From positions 46,763,220-46,827,219 of the forward strand of contig CM030714.1 in the NCBI GenBank assembly GCA_017979445.1: 64,000 nucleotides of DNA, given 5' to 3'. This document shows positions 12,457-24,524 of this stretch, one piece after another; the stretch's first letter is position 1, and each line of letters starts with the position of its first letter. The DNA is from Akebia trifoliata. Lineage: Eukaryota > Streptophyta > Magnoliopsida > Ranunculales > Lardizabalaceae. The position numbers were made by a program, and so were the translations under genes. The notes below the pieces were generated by a model. That model ran no database searches, was not told the origin of the DNA, and saw only the letters and a list, made by a program, of their open reading frames with translations.

Positions 12457-13086
12457 AACTCACAGAAGCTTTCCTTCACTCAAATTACTTCAACACCAAC
12501 TAGAGAAAGCACAGTCAAAGACTTACCTTGCTTTGCTTTTGTTGGAGCTTTAATGCTGGGGTATTCACTAGGCTCGGCCTGGCCCAGACATGTTTTGGTT
12601 GAGTATGTTTTAGAGACTAGACTAAGTATATGCTGGGCCTTGGATAAGGGCTTTAAACGTTTTTAATGAGAGATGTTGTTAGCTAAGAGAGAGGAAGTGA
12701 GAAGAGGCCCATGGACTATAGAGCTATCTATTTTAAGGATGATATATTATTGCTTAAACAGGTGGAACAAGGACAGATAGTTTCCTTTTTTATTTTGCTT
12801 GCACTGAAAGATTGGAAGCAAACATAGTTCTTTTTATCCTTTATTTATTTATCTCCCTCAGTGGTTAGGCACATCAGAGAATTTAAATCATGCAAACCTG
12901 TGGATAACAACCCTTGCACTTTGCACCTTTTCATGTTTGAGTGTTATAGTGAATCATTATCGGTAAATCTTGAAGGGAGATACCCGTGAAAAATGTTGGA
13001 TTTTATTAACGTGTGCTCTAAGGGCATACGTCAAAGTGTAGTTATTTCACTTTAATGTTTTCCTAAGGTACATGTTAACAAGTACT
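12457..13086. other. 3' flank of the DUF789 gene
   Basis: Presumed 3' UTR and flank. No clear polyadenylation signal can be singled out. Near 12570 'CTAGGCTCGGCCTGGCCCAG' resembles the GC-rich repeat found in helicase intron 5. Confidence 0.4.
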
Positions 13087-13365
13087 ACGTGAAAACTGGA
13101 AAATTTGACTGAAAAAATTAACAGGCCAAGGCCCACTAATTTTAGAAATTGAATTTTGACGGTTTAGGACCATTGAAATTCTTGATGTACCCAGATTTGA
13201 CGGTTTAGAGCTATCGAATTTCTCCCATCCTTCATTAATTTGACAGTTTCGACCCGTGTAAAAAAAAATTTTGACAATGAAAAATTCGATCCCTTGTTCC
13301 GTCGAATTTTATGAAATTTGATGGCCTAGAGCCATTAAATTTGAACTTTTATCACATTGTGAAGA
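13087..13365. repeat. CACTA-like subterminal repeat region, copy 1
   Basis: Several short sub-repeats of the form 'GACGGTTTAGAGC-ATCGAATTT' occur in both orientations (13160, 13200, 13320). Such arrays are typical of subterminal regions of plant CACTA elements. A related block lies at 22505-22705. Neither block has an intact CACTA terminus. Confidence 0.45.
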
Positions 13366-14279
13366 CCCAAAAATGTTTTGCTCACATATTAGTCAATCTA
13401 AGATTTCACAAAATTCTGGATTTACCAAAAGTAGAAACCCTTAGGAGTTGAGGGCATCTCTAACTTTCAAAACTACCCACATCAAGCGTCATGCAATTGG
13501 TCGACCAGGATATTGTGAAATACCAGATTGAGTTTTTTGTGATAAAAATCTCTTGATGTACCTAAGCATCATTATCAATGTCATCCAGAGGCAACGCCTA
13601 AACTTCTTTAGGAGATCGTGCTAGTGGCAAGTTTCAATAATAAAATCACTATATATGTTGAACTAGACAACAAGTTAATGGGTTTGGAAATTATTTTTTG
13701 GGACTTGGGATGTCGCATTGAGCCAATATATTTCTTTTCTTTTGCCAAATAGGTGGTCTCCAACATCAACCAAAGACAGGGTGATTCGATATGATAATGA
13801 CAACTTCAGATGGAAAATGATTAGAGATGGATCGAATAGTGGTTGAAAATGACTCATGTGAGTAAAACAGTGACGATATCAACGGTAATTAAGAATTGTA
13901 AATAATATACTCAACTAGCTTATCTTTGGCTTGAGGATGGATCCATCAATCAATCTAGTATACTTTTATTTTATTTCCTAAGCAAGCCAAATGAGTACTT
14001 AGTAATAAGAAGGTGAAGGCCTCACTTACTTTGACCAACCAAGCATGTTGGAAACATGTCCAATCATACATGCCCTTCTATGGATACTGTCCCCAAGACA
14101 TGAAACGATAGCATTATAGGCATCCCAATTATTATCAAGGTCACCCCCACACCATAGTCAAATTGCTGTCATATGTGGGTTAAATTTTTTGGAATAAGCT
14201 GATTTTTGGTGAGATGATCTAGGATTTCTAAATATTTTTAAAAATTAATAAAAACTAGAAAAAAAAAAATTTATAAGAG
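13366..14279. other. Intergenic, no gene seen
   Basis: AT-rich sequence without recognisable coding or terminal-repeat structure. Near 14190 'AGCTGATTTTTGGTGAGATG' resembles the nested hairpins at 62270-62495. Confidence 0.35.
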
Positions 14280-16905
14280 AGGGATGCACAACAAAAGGGG
14301 GACATACTCTCTCTAAGAGCTCATCCTCTCTCTCACACATTTTAGAAGACGAAACATATCTTCTTCTCTCCATCTCTTCCTCTCCCCACGTTTTAGAGGA
14401 CAAACTAGTTCTTTCTCACAGACTCTCTTTCTCCCACATCTCTTCTCTCTCAGACCCCTTCTCCCCCACGTTTTGTAACAAAAACAGACAGCCCCTCCAC
14501 GTCTCCCTCTCTTTATAGATAGTCTCTCCTTATTTCCAACTCTCCACAGCAGTAGTAATAACTGTAGATGCTGGAATTTGCTCTATACTTTTCCCCTCTC
14601 TTTGCTCAAGCGGACCTGCCAATTAGTCCACTCCGACGATCAAGTTAGACACTATGAAAGTATATCAATCTTAATCTAATTTAGAGAGAAGAAGAATTCG
14701 AACCCCCTTTTTACCCATGGTCATCTTCCTTTTATAAGCATCCTATTTGATCGTTTTTCTATGCCATTTGCGGAGGTGGTTCAGGGCAGTTAGGTTACTT
14801 CCTGATATGTCAGATGCAGGGGCAATTGCAACTGCTCTGTCAATCCTGGTATAATCAGAGTCGATCTGACATGATATGGGCTGTCAGAGCTATCAATCAA
14901 TGGCACATCTGTCAGACTCGTCTTGCCGACCTATATCGACATTTGATATCCACTGAGCGCGCCACCCGTGTTACTTAATGGATTGGTGGTGCAAGTTCGA
15001 GCTGGACACCCGTGCAACTGAGGAGTTTAATCAACTAGGCCCATATAACTGTCCATCCGAGCTTCGAGTCCATATTTCCGAACATCATTCGAGCCACGTG
15101 TCTATATTTGAGAATTTCCCCCACAATAATAACCACAACCCTTTCTTCTTCATAGAACGTCCTAAAATCAGTAGCCATTACAGCCTTCTCTTCTATTCTA
15201 AAAAACGTCTTAAAACCAGCAGACATTATGGTCATATCTCCTTTTCAAAAATGTCCCTAACCCAGCCCTTACAGCCCTCTCTTCCTTCTTCACTACATCT
15301 CAGTAGCCACCACCACCTACAACCCCCTTCTTTCACATCCATTTCTTCCTAATTCAACACATCCAGCACAAACTCCCCACAGCCATAACCAAGCAGCAAT
15401 TAGCATCGATGTCCTAGTTTTCCCTTCTTTTGCTTAACAATAGCCACATCAATGTCCATCTTTGTTCTTCTTTCTTTTATCTTATAACCAGCAACCACAG
15501 TAACTACCCGCAAGCTTCTTGGGTTGTATAAGGAACCACCCTGCTACTATTTCGTCCTATAGGTAAGTTGTTTTTTTATTGTTCTCTTCTTTGTCTCCTT
15601 ATTCTTCATGGTAAATTCTTTTTTTTTTTTTTCTTCTTCTATTTTCATGTGTCCTTATAGTTATATATGCCTGTCATTGATATCTTACATTAATTTTGGC
15701 ATCATGATCATCATAGAGTTTATCATTGGGAAAGTTTTTCATGCTAGCAGGGTTATGTAATGTTTTATCATGTTTAAACTGATTCACAATAATAGTGATG
15801 CATTCTTTTATTATTTTTTGCATATTAATAGGAATAGGAGAATAATTTCAAAAAATACTTTACAATCATCGTGCTCGAATTAGATTTATATGATTTGTGA
15901 TGATAGAAGTTCAAGATCTTTTTATTATTTTGGAGTTAGAAAATATTTATGTTTTTTTGCGATTTCTTCATAATCTCGTGCTTAATTTGACTTATATGAT
16001 AAGTTTATGATGGCTTGAATTTTGTGGTTAGGAGGAATCATCCCTTATGATTTCATCACAAGGAGTTTGTGATGATTTGAAAATTATTCCATATGATGGT
16101 GCATTTTTAACTTGATGAATGTGCATATTTTTTAATTATGACTATTTTAGAAAATCGAAAGTTGTGCACGTTTATTTAATTTAGAAATTGGATAAATATG
16201 GAAATTTTCGAATTTGGAAACTTTATATGTATTAAAATTTTGTCAATTTCCAATTTGATAATTCGTCATACGCTTGTAATTTTTTATTTTAAGAAATTTG
16301 TTTCTAATTTTGGAATTCATCAAATATTTATAAATTTCTAATTTAGAAAATTTCTAATTCTAATTTAAAAACTTCATAAGTTACCATTTTAGAAATTTCA
16401 CATTCCTAATTTTCTAATTTGGAAAATTTTCGCAAATTCTCATTGTTGTTGATTTAGAAAATATTTGCATATGTGGATTGCTAATTGATTTTGGATCATG
16501 GGGTATAATTATGATTTTTTCACATATTTTTCCTTTTTATGCAAAATTTGAAAAATCATTTAAATAATTGGAGAATTTTAACTATAAGATTCGTTTAGCA
16601 AATCCGATATAGATTTATGATGATTGGACCCTAGTTTGACTTTAGTCTTTGTATGTTGACCATAAGGTAGTTTTGGATAGTATTAAAGACCGATCATCTT
16701 GATCTGACGGAATTGGTGTCTAACACCTTCCAAAACCCGTAATCTGACCCTTTACCCATTTTCCTTATATGTGGACCGATGTAGATCCATTTGGAGTTAT
16801 TTTTGATTCTTAAACCTAAATTAGATGGTGACTCTCATTTCTAAAAAAATCCCCAATTTACCAATTGGACTCCTTTAAACTATTTAACGGAAAGGGTCGA
16901 GGCGA
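14280..16905 (+). mobile_element. Possible large LTR remnant
   Basis: The left half (14280-15560) is pyrimidine-rich with repeated CTCTCT tracts, a CTCTTTATAGATAG TATA-like box near 14510, and a donor-like CCTATAG|GTAAGTTG near 15560. The right end (16820-16900) reads 'GGTGACTCTCATTTC' ... 'GGGTCGAGGCGATTTT', a pattern seen at the ends of plant Gypsy (Tat or Athila-type) LTRs. The open frame at 14978-15352 has no domain I recognise. Borders and a partner LTR are not found. Confidence 0.3.
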
Positions 16906-16911
16906 TTTTAA

Positions 16912-16985
16912 AAGGAAATAAATATTTTACATGTAATATAATTAGAAGAACTCACTCTAAAGTATATATCCCCACCCATTATACA
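16912..16985. repeat. Dispersed repeat, copy A
   Basis: 'GGAAATAAATATTTTACATG' and the following 'AGAAGAACTCACTCTAAAG' recur with few changes at 24778-24845. The family is unknown. Confidence 0.55.
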
Positions 16986-17129
16986 AAATAAAGATTTTAA
17001 GGTTGAATACAAAATAAAATTTAATTGAATTTCAATAATTTCACCCATTAGGAAGTAAATTGGTTCATTTGGTGAAAAATCCAAGCTCATGCACTTCTGG
17101 AAAAGAGTCGTGGTGTGGTGACATTGGAT

Positions 17130-17240
17130 TTACTGTGATTTTTACATTTTTGACATGGAGGTGCGCACAAAACCGTAGATGCTATTTCGTGTGCCCCAAC
17201 CCATGGTTGCGTCTCGCTATTAACTTGAAGGTTGTATGCT
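17130..17240. repeat. Foldback-family fragment
   Basis: Contains 'GCGCACAAAACCGTAGATGC' facing 'CCCATGGTTGCG', a decayed version of the ACCATAGATC stem. Confidence 0.4.
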
Positions 17241-17291
17241 ATGGTTTCTTAAGAAACATGTATTTCTAAGTAATGAGTCATTCTAAACCGA

Positions 17292-17409
17292 CTAAAAAAA
17301 ATACTCATTACCTGGCAATGTACACAAAATCATAGATTTTTTCATCTAGATGCAAGGAAACAATCAATAGTTTTGCGCACACTACCACGTTAGTGAGTGT
17401 CTTTTTTAG
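17292..17409. repeat. Foldback MITE-like element
   Basis: Left arm CTAAAAAAAATACTCATTAC with inner ACAAAATCATAGATT; right inner AATCAATAGTTTTGCGCACA with outer GTGAGTGTCTTTTTTAG. The stem is imperfect but continuous. It shares the core with the other foldbacks while the outer arms differ. Confidence 0.55.
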
Positions 17410-18449
17410 TATATTTTTTTAAAAGTTAGTTCAGGCTTTATTCCTAAATAATTTATAGAGTCATACGAAATTGACTCAAAAAAAGATTTAAAGGGAAAAT
17501 TATTGAAAAAAAACCTATAATTAAAATAAATTATCCAAATACCAATTTTTTCAAATTTATCAAAAGAGTAACAAATTAGCACTTTAACTACCGAAAAAAT
17601 TAAAAAAAAAAAATTCAATTCAATTTTCGGCACTTAATGTTTTGAATACGACCATTTTATGAACCTTATCTATCCGTTGTGAAAATTTGAAATTTCTAAC
17701 CGTTGCACTCTATATAAACTTATATTACACTTTCATATTTTTCACAAATTTTACTTTCACAATTTTCATTCTCAAAATTTTTGTTCTCTTTTTAATTATT
17801 ATAATTTTGTTACAAGATTTTATAATGTAATTGAAGATGTCTACAAGAATTATTATTTGTTGATATGGAGGTTATGTTGAAGGTATCACGTGTATTGATG
17901 GAAATATGTGATTTTTATCGTCTTCATTAGAAATTTCATATTCCAAGTTACAAGCTCTTATTTTTTCGATTTGCAATATTCGACAATAAGTTTCGATAAG
18001 ATCAGTTATCAATTTAGATAAGAAAAATTTTAATTGATATTTTTGACTAGGGTATTTGAGAATATATATTATATAGTAATCAAAATTCCCAAAGTATAAT
18101 TATTTTTTATCGTACAATATGAAAATATTAGAATATATCAATCAAATTATGGTCAAAGTGGGCCTAGCTCATCCAATCAATGTCTAAATACTATTATCGA
18201 CCATAATATTGCATATAGTTCAAATGAACCTAATGTTGTAGTACTAAATGATTTTGATAGTGATGTAGATGCATTTGTTGACAATAATTTGAATTCGTCG
18301 TTCGACAACGATGAAAATATATTTGATATTTATATTGGTAAAAGAAGAAGAAGAAGAAGAAGAAGAAGAATCAAAAGGAAGAAAAATCTGTTACTGTTCA
18401 TGTTTTGTAATTAAAATGAACAGTGATCTAGAAGCCCAAATTGATCAAA
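17410..18449. other. Intergenic; decayed element-like sequence
   Basis: A TATA-like CTCTATATAAAC lies near 17708, followed by a decayed frame with many stops and an acidic stretch (around 18200-18330) that ends in the AGA repeat. This could be a degraded DNA transposon gene, but no domain is identifiable. Confidence 0.3.
18342..18371. repeat. (AGA)n microsatellite
   Basis: About ten AGA/GAA units, directly visible. Confidence 0.95.
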
Positions 18450-18592
18450 AGTGATTAGGCAAGACACTGAACTGATGTGGCGGTGTACATGGAACCGTAG
18501 ATCTTTTCACTAATATCTATAAGCATCTATGGTTCTAAATCCATTTCTACGTCAGTGTTGCAGTGTCAAACACAATATCTGGCAAAGTCACT
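18450..18592. repeat. Foldback MITE-like element
   Basis: The left arm 'AGTGATTAGGCAAGACACTG' with inner GGAACCGTAGATC faces the right inner GCATCTATGGTTCTAAAT and outer 'GGCAAAGTCACT'. The stem is imperfect, with one arm longer. It lies only about 50 bp from the next foldback. Confidence 0.55.
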
Positions 18593-18642
18593 CTAGCATC
18601 ACTCATTTTAAAATTGTGTTAAACTATGGGAAAATCCTAAAC

Positions 18643-18795
18643 TGACTTCCTAGGACATTGCATTTGACATTTGACAAATGGGGTAGTGGATATAGAACCA
18701 TAGATGTTTTTCCTAGAGATACGAATGAAAAGATCTATGATTCTGTGTACATCGGCATGTCAGTACAATGTCGAATGCAGTGTCCTAGGAAGTCA
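18643..18795. repeat. Foldback MITE-like element
   Basis: The left arm TGACTTCCTAGGACATTGCA with inner AGAACCATAGATG is mirrored by AGATCTATGATTCTGTGTAC and TGCAGTGTCCTAGGAAGTCA. The outermost 15-20 bp pair almost perfectly. Confidence 0.7.
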
Positions 18796-19734
18796 ATTTT
18801 TAAAAGCTCTAAACTAAATTTAGGGGTGCATTATTTTCACCCATTTTTTTTGTTAGCCACACTCACTTAAATGTTAAATGTCAAAAATGTGTATGTACAT
18901 AAATACTCTTTTGGGTTTTATTATGTTTTATTGCATACACCCACCTAATACTCACTCAACAAATGCAAGTTTTCCCTCCTACTGATTTGAAGCATATCAA
19001 ACCCTACTGAAATATCGATGAAAAACCCTATCAAAGTTTAGTTGAATCCACATTACCAACCAATTTTTCTTCAGACATTCATCAAATGATAGTGTTTTGA
19101 TCCATCTGTGGGGACATTATTCATTAAAATCTATTTGTTTTAACCCTTATTTAGTATAACTAAACATTTAATAAATGGAAGTGAGTTTATATCATTTATT
19201 CTCATTATTGTTTGTTCTTGGAATTGTTTTTATCCGTTTCGCAAATGAACCATATTAAAAATTCATTTTACTTTATCGTTTGCATCGATTTTTTATTTTA
19301 TTTTTTTAAAATTTTGAGTATGTTCGATATGTCAGGACTGAACTCATCGGCATTATTTCAATAGGTACATACCAAATGAATTTTCTCGGATGGGATCCCC
19401 ATGTAAAGAACTGTTCGGAATGTGCCTGTCATATGATAGCGTATTTTTTCATTATGTTTCTATTGAATTTATCTTTCTTAGATCAGTAGTTACATATTGA
19501 ACAATTTCGTGCATGAGATCCCATGTGAAATGTGTTTGATATGCTGTTGCTAAACTTTTTTGAAAATGTTCAGTATGCATTTATCGAATTTTTTTGAAAG
19601 GTTCAATAGGTTACTATTGCTTTTAAAATAAATTGATGGATGAAACTAGTAGACAATTTTTTGTTGCATACACCCATAAGTACAGTGGGTGAAAGTAGTT
19701 AGTAAGTATATTGAGCAAAAAAGTAGGTGCCAAT
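18796..19734. other. Intergenic, no gene seen
   Basis: AT-rich, no domain or repeat structure recognised. Confidence 0.35.
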
Positions 19735-20017
19735 AGCTCGCCCTAAATGGTTCGAAAGGAATAGGCGAACATAAAGATTGTCCAGATATGATTATTTCCA
19801 TTTTGAGTCTTATCTTTTGTTGGTCCAAAGTCTATAAGGAGTTTAGGGGTGTGTTCTTTGAAGATTTTCTGTACAATTAGAATGGGATTTGTTGTTTTAT
19901 GCGTGAATAACGGTTGTTTTGTAAAGCTTCACTGGGTTGGTTTTCTCGACTGACCTGATTCTGATTTATAAATGAAATGTTACTTATAAAAAAAAAAAAA
20001 AAAAGCTCGCCCTAAAT
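19735..20017 (+). mobile_element. 5'-truncated LINE copy with 14-bp target duplication
   Basis: The flanking direct repeats AGCTCGCCCTAAAT (19735-19748 and 20004-20017) enclose 255 bp ending in a poly-A tail (about 17 A). The insert opens with codons for FERNRR and, after one frame change, reads WSKVYKEFRGVFFEDF. This matches the C-terminal end of the LINE ORF2 at 36130-36300 (WRERNNR ... [16 protein letters not shown]). It is therefore a severely 5'-truncated copy from a related LINE clade. Confidence 0.88.
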
Positions 20018-20389
20018 TTATTGTTTAAAATCTAATAGGGTTTTGTTAACATTATGCCATAAGGGCTCACGTTTAGGTGCATTAAATATACATTGGAAAT
20101 AGAATTTCTTACCAAAAATAACGTCAAAAGATTTTATTTTGTTTGAAATACCCTTAATTGCTTCTTTCCAAGGTCTATTTAATGCGCCTTAAACAAAACC
20201 CAACCTAATAAGGTAAGAAATTTGGGGTAGGTACCTTAGAATTGACAAATTAATCTTTGGCCAATCAAAACGGATCTAAAGGATTTTGTATAGCTGTGTG
20301 TAAGATTTGTATTTAATTAAAAAATAGCTCAAATCTGCAAGACTCCTCGAGAAGTTAATGTGACTTTAAATGCTACCCTCATTAATTTC

Positions 20390-20650
20390 TCCTATAAGTA
20401 TCCATATTTTCACCCCATTTTTGCTCAGGGTGATCCAGGAAAGATCTTTTTCTACTCTTAAGATGTCATTGATGCCCCAATAAACTTTCTTTTATTGTTT
20501 TGACATCCATGGATCTACCCAGTTTTATATCGTCAAAATTGGAGATGTTACCTGCAGAATGGAGCCAACAGTCGCTGTCTTTGATCATTGTTTATGACAT
20601 TTCATCTAGAGTGCATTGGATGGAGAAAGGTCCTGATCCCTCTATGTCCG
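20390..20650 (+). repeat. Segmental duplication, copy 1, left block
   Basis: Promoter- or UTR-like sequence ('GGAGATGTTACCTGCAGAAT', 'TTGTTTATGACATTTCAT') that matches 26200-26420 with moderate divergence. The duplication continues at 22850-23480. The copy-1 interval between the two blocks has acquired a hAT MITE and other repeats. Confidence 0.55.
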
Positions 20651-20854
20651 ATAACAGTTGAAGTGACTTCCTGTCAAATCTATGGCCTGTTTTCGTGACA
20701 CAACGCGCTGAAACGTCAGAAATATGGACCTTCAAGGCCTATAAAGGGCAAGTATACCATATGCTGCCATCACACACAAGGCATACCTCCATTTCCTGCA
20801 GTTCTCTCTAGTTGGTAGGGTTGTTTTTGTTTTTGTTTTTTTTCTCTTTTATTT

Positions 20855-20950
20855 TTAAGAGCAAGCGGGTTAGTGTTTAGTAATTAGTGAGTCAAGGTCG
20901 ATTTTGAACTCAGATCGTGGTGTTAACACTCAGGAACTTTAACCAACTTA
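20855..20950. repeat. Dispersed repeat, copy A
   Basis: 'AGAGCAAGCGGGTTAGT' and the following 'AGTAATTAGTG' to 'ACCAACTTA' recur at 38740-38835. The family is unknown; a poly-T-rich tract precedes both copies. Confidence 0.55.
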
Positions 20951-21779
20951 ACAAGTTGTTTCTTCGCCAATTTGGATCATGAATATATTAGTGTATTATG
21001 GAAAGATAGTCTCTGTTTTTTTTAATCTTTTGTGAACTTCTATATTGGTTTATTTTGTATTTATTTTTTTATGTTATTTTCTAGGGGTTGTAACATGATG
21101 AATTAATTCTCCTGATATTGTTTCTTGCTTGAGGAAGGCTAATGTTACTAGTAAGGAGTGTGGCCATAAGTCTCTAGAATTGAAGGATAGGTCGCTCCCC
21201 AACTTTTTGGTAAATCTTTTTGATACTCACATGTTTTGTAAAGTAATGAAAGTTGATCTCAATGCCCTCTCATCATCATCATCATCATTATGATTGTCAT
21301 CATTTTATTGAAGAGGTTGAAGATGACTGGTTTTTGAAAGAAAAATCAAAAGTTTTTAAGTCATTTGTCTTAGTCTATGAGAGAAGACTCATATTGAAAA
21401 ACCTTTTTTCATTGATGGTGTGCATGATCAAATCTCAATTTATGGCACAATTAAAAAGCAATCATGAATAGAACCAGATGAGAAATAAAATCAAAGAACA
21501 TACGATAACAAAAATAAAATAAAAACAAGATGGATTTATATATATAACATGCAGGCATCTTGAATTCTGATTGATAAAATTCTTGAAACGAATTGACAGT
21601 TGTAGGGAAAATGAAAATTTATGGTTTTTTCTCTCGCTTGTTCGATTTTCGCCCTCTAATAAAATTACTGGGTGGCTCACCTTGTAGAAAATCCTCTGAC
21701 GATCAAATTAATTAGTATGTCATTCAGTAAGAATTCTTGCAGAGTAAGTTCTTATCGGAAAAAAAATTGCATGTGTATC
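20951..21779. other. Intergenic, no gene seen
   Basis: Contains a (TCA)n run at 21269-21290. The frame that runs through it shows no domain. Confidence 0.35.
21269..21290. repeat. (TCA)n microsatellite
   Basis: About seven TCA units, directly visible. Confidence 0.9.
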
Positions 21780-22037
21780 CAGGGGCGGAGCCAGGTTATT
21801 GTTCTTGTGGGGCAAATTACAAATAGAAAAATTTTCTGATTTTCTATGGGGGCAAAGCAGTAGAATGTTAAAAAAATTTGGGGGACAAATTACAAATAGA
21901 AAAATTTTCAAAACTTCTGTGGGGGCAAAGCAGTAGGATGTTAAATTTTTTAAAAAAATTATTAATACCTCCCTATTGATTTTAGAAATTCTTGTGGGGG
22001 CAATTGCCCCCACTGCCCCCACTGTAAATCGCCCCTG
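21780..22037. mobile_element. hAT-type MITE with 8-bp target duplication
   Basis: The terminal inverted repeats CAGGGGCG and CGCCCCTG are flanked by TGTGTATC on both sides (21772-21779 and 22038-22045). An 8-bp duplication with CAGGG-type ends is diagnostic of the hAT superfamily. The interior has a tandem pair of about 75 bp ('CAAATTACAAATAGAAAAAT' with 'GGGGGCAAAGCAGTAG'). It encodes no transposase. A family member lies at 25391-25628. Confidence 0.9.
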
Positions 22038-22045
22038 TGTGTATC

Positions 22046-22504
22046 TTTGTTACGTCGAATAGGTCATATTGCAACATTTTTTTTCCTTCCATGCACGATC
22101 CTCCTCCTCCAAAGTATGGCATTCCATTAGGGAGTTAATAGGGAAGATTCGTATTTGCTCCCCATGATTTCCCTTCAATTGTGGAGGTGATTTGGCAATT
22201 AGCTTTCCCATGATGAAGATTCTTTTTGTCTATAACTGATTCCTTGCTGTCATGCCAATTGTTTAGATCGTGAGAGAATATTCTTTTGAAAAAACGGGCG
22301 ATTTACCATCTAATCTGCGTCATCCTATCTACGTGTACCAAAACAGTTGAGCCTATGCCGGTTGCAACATTCTGGCTACACTTTTCTTGTCTACAAACCA
22401 TTTCCATCTGTTCTAGATATCTATTTTCTACCACCTCTTCCTTTCATTTATTGTTATATTAATTAGGTCTTCGCGATACGTAATCCTTCTATTTATATCT
22501 ACGT
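22046..22504. other. Intergenic, no gene seen
   Basis: Nothing recognisable in either strand. Confidence 0.35.
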
Positions 22505-22705
22505 GAAAATTGAAAATTTTGACAGTAAAATTCGATGGGTTAAGGCCCACAAATTTTAGTAATCAAATTTTGACGGCAATGACTGTCGAAATTTTTTATG
22601 TTCCCCAATTCGACGGCTTAGAAGCATTGAATTTCTCTCATCCTCCATTAATTTGATGGTTTCGACCCTTCAAAAACAAAAATTTTGACCCCTTGAATAT
22701 GGCCT
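22505..22705. repeat. CACTA-like subterminal repeat region, copy 2
   Basis: It parallels 13087-13290: 'TTAAGGCCCACAAATTTTAG', 'AATTCGACGGCTTAGAAGC', 'TTAATTTGATGGTTTCGACC'. No intact terminus. Confidence 0.45.
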
Positions 22706-22849
22706 TTATTCTTGTTGTGGATTTGTCACGTGTATGTGTCTGATGCAGTCAGATTTTATGAGCCCACAGTGAGAAATTTTCTAACCCGCCCTTTATATGC
22801 TAAAAAAAACTCATAAATAATAGTTATTTTTGAGATGAAGGAATTATTT

Positions 22850-23480
22850 GGTAAAAACAGTACGATTGGAAGGATGGACTACACACGCGTATAGCTATAA
22901 GTGGTCAATATCATCTAATAAAATCAAAGTTATAGAACAGTTTCTTTGTGTCTTAAAAAAAATTATCGAGAAAAAGTTTTCTTAGGTTAAGTGGAATATG
23001 CTATACTTTGATGCTTGATTAAAAAGACTGTTGGTGAGGTGCAAAACAATAAGACCAATAAAGTAACGATATGTGGGAATTAGCTTATCTTCAATCTGTA
23101 GTTATAGATCTCAGACTGGTACTGGATGATGGCGCCCCAAGTCACATTTTGGATTTGAAGATGCTAATTGCTAGGGCTTCCAATCCAACCTGAGTTTTGT
23201 TTTCTTTTATTATTTTTTCCAATTAAAGTAAGTAATATATTATGGTTTGTATATAAGAAAAATACTTTTACAATGAGCCATGGTCAGCATACACTGAGAA
23301 TTAAACAGATACAACCGATGGGAGGCCTATTTCATATATGATCACAGCCTTTGTAACAATAGGAAATGCAAAATTTAACCTTGGAATAAAAGAAGACAGG
23401 ATAAAGAAGAAAAGAGATTTTATTCCTTTTTGTAGATTTTGTACATTAATAGGAGAGTGACTTGTGAAATTCACAACTTA
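22850..23480 (+). repeat. Segmental duplication, copy 1, right block
   Basis: Matches 27130-27690 in order: 'CATCTAATAAAA', 'ACAGTTTCTTTGTGTCTT', 'AAAGTAACGATATGTGGG', 'GATCACAGCCTTTGTAACAA', 'CAATTTGTGAGAAT'. Non-coding in both copies. Confidence 0.55.
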
Positions 23481-23534
23481 ATTCAATTTGTGAGAATTTT
23501 ATAGACTTAACGTTCACTTGCCCAATGTAATCCT

Positions 23535-23824
23535 TGATATATTTCGAGTCCAACTCAAAACCAATTGGCAATGACTGGAGAGGCACAAGAGCTTTTAAGG
23601 AGAGAGACAAGGTAGTGAGTATCAGCCCCCGCACGTGTGGGCCAAACTGTGTGAAGCACTTGGAGATATGAATTGGATGATGTGGAGGAGAGAAAGACCC
23701 GCTCTAATACCATGATAAATTTGGGGGTCCAACTCAAAATCAATTGGTAATGAGTAGAGAGACCCAGGAGTTTATAAGGAGAGAGACAAGGCAATGAGTG
23801 TCCGATGTAGGATAAAACTCAACA
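23535..23824 (-). mobile_element. TRIM retrotransposon with 5-bp target duplication
   Basis: ATCCT flanks both sides (23530-23534 and 23825-23829). On the minus strand the 5' LTR (23824-23713, about 112 bp) begins TGTTGAGTTTTATCC and ends ATTTATCA. It is followed directly by TGGTATTAGAGC, a primer site for initiator-Met tRNA. The short interior leads to a 3' LTR (about 23623-23535) that has lost its first 20 or so bases. There is no coding capacity. A plus-strand relative lies at 57011-57324. Confidence 0.88.
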
Positions 23825-23829
23825 ATCCT

Positions 23830-24265
23830 GACTATTTCATTTAAAATGAGATTGTCTAGTTCTCATGCCCATATATGTTATTGAATCTTGTATCTTGGGA
23901 GGAGAATAGGAGGTCATTGTTGCATCCCGAAGGAATATGGCTTTGGGTCTAGATAGCTTTAGGATGGAATTTTTCACCTTGCATTGGGACATTGTTGGAT
24001 TTGATGTATGTAGAGTGCTTTATTTTTTCCATCATGAGAAATTTCTTAAAGAGGTAATACCACCATCTTAAGTTTGATCCCGAAAAATGCAAATTCCAAA
24101 AGACTAGAGAGGATCCTAGACACATATCCTTAACAAACCGCAAAATAATTTGAAGGAAAATTACCTTCTACAACCAAACACTTTATGAATCTTGTAGATA
24201 CACCTAGCACCCACATCCTTGACCCCAAAAAAAATATTGATTTTTGAAGGAAAAAAAACTTATTA
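23830..24265. other. Intergenic, no gene seen
   Basis: Degenerate sequence; no domain or RNA gene recognised. Confidence 0.35.
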
Positions 24266-24524
24266 TACTACTAGAAAAAGGACTTTCGATGTCACTTTTT
24301 TTTTAAATAGACATCATTTTTTGAAAAACTAACATCTAAAGTGCAATTTTCGCAGGTGGAGGGATCGCGAAAAAAGGTTGGGAGACTTAAGACATCAAGT
24401 TTTGAGAAATCAGTATCTAAAAATCGCCTTTATGAGCATTTTTTCATCCGTAGAATAGACATCACTTTTTTTTTACTATAGACATCATTTAAAAGTGATG
24501 TTTAAAGTCTTTTTTATAGTTATA
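24266..24524. mobile_element. CACTA-like MITE
   Basis: The left end ACTACTAGAAAAAGGACTTT and the right-end reverse complement ACTATAAAAAAGACTTT are inverted repeats. Both resemble the CACTACTAGAAAA termini of plant CACTA elements. The subterminal 'GACATCA' / 'TGATGTC' motifs repeat in both orientations. The very last bases are decayed and no 3-bp duplication was confirmed. Confidence 0.6.

Noticed and set aside
14978..15352. 124-codon frame as a gene
   Set aside because: The second half is Ser/His-rich low complexity from pyrimidine-rich DNA; more likely part of an LTR or leader.
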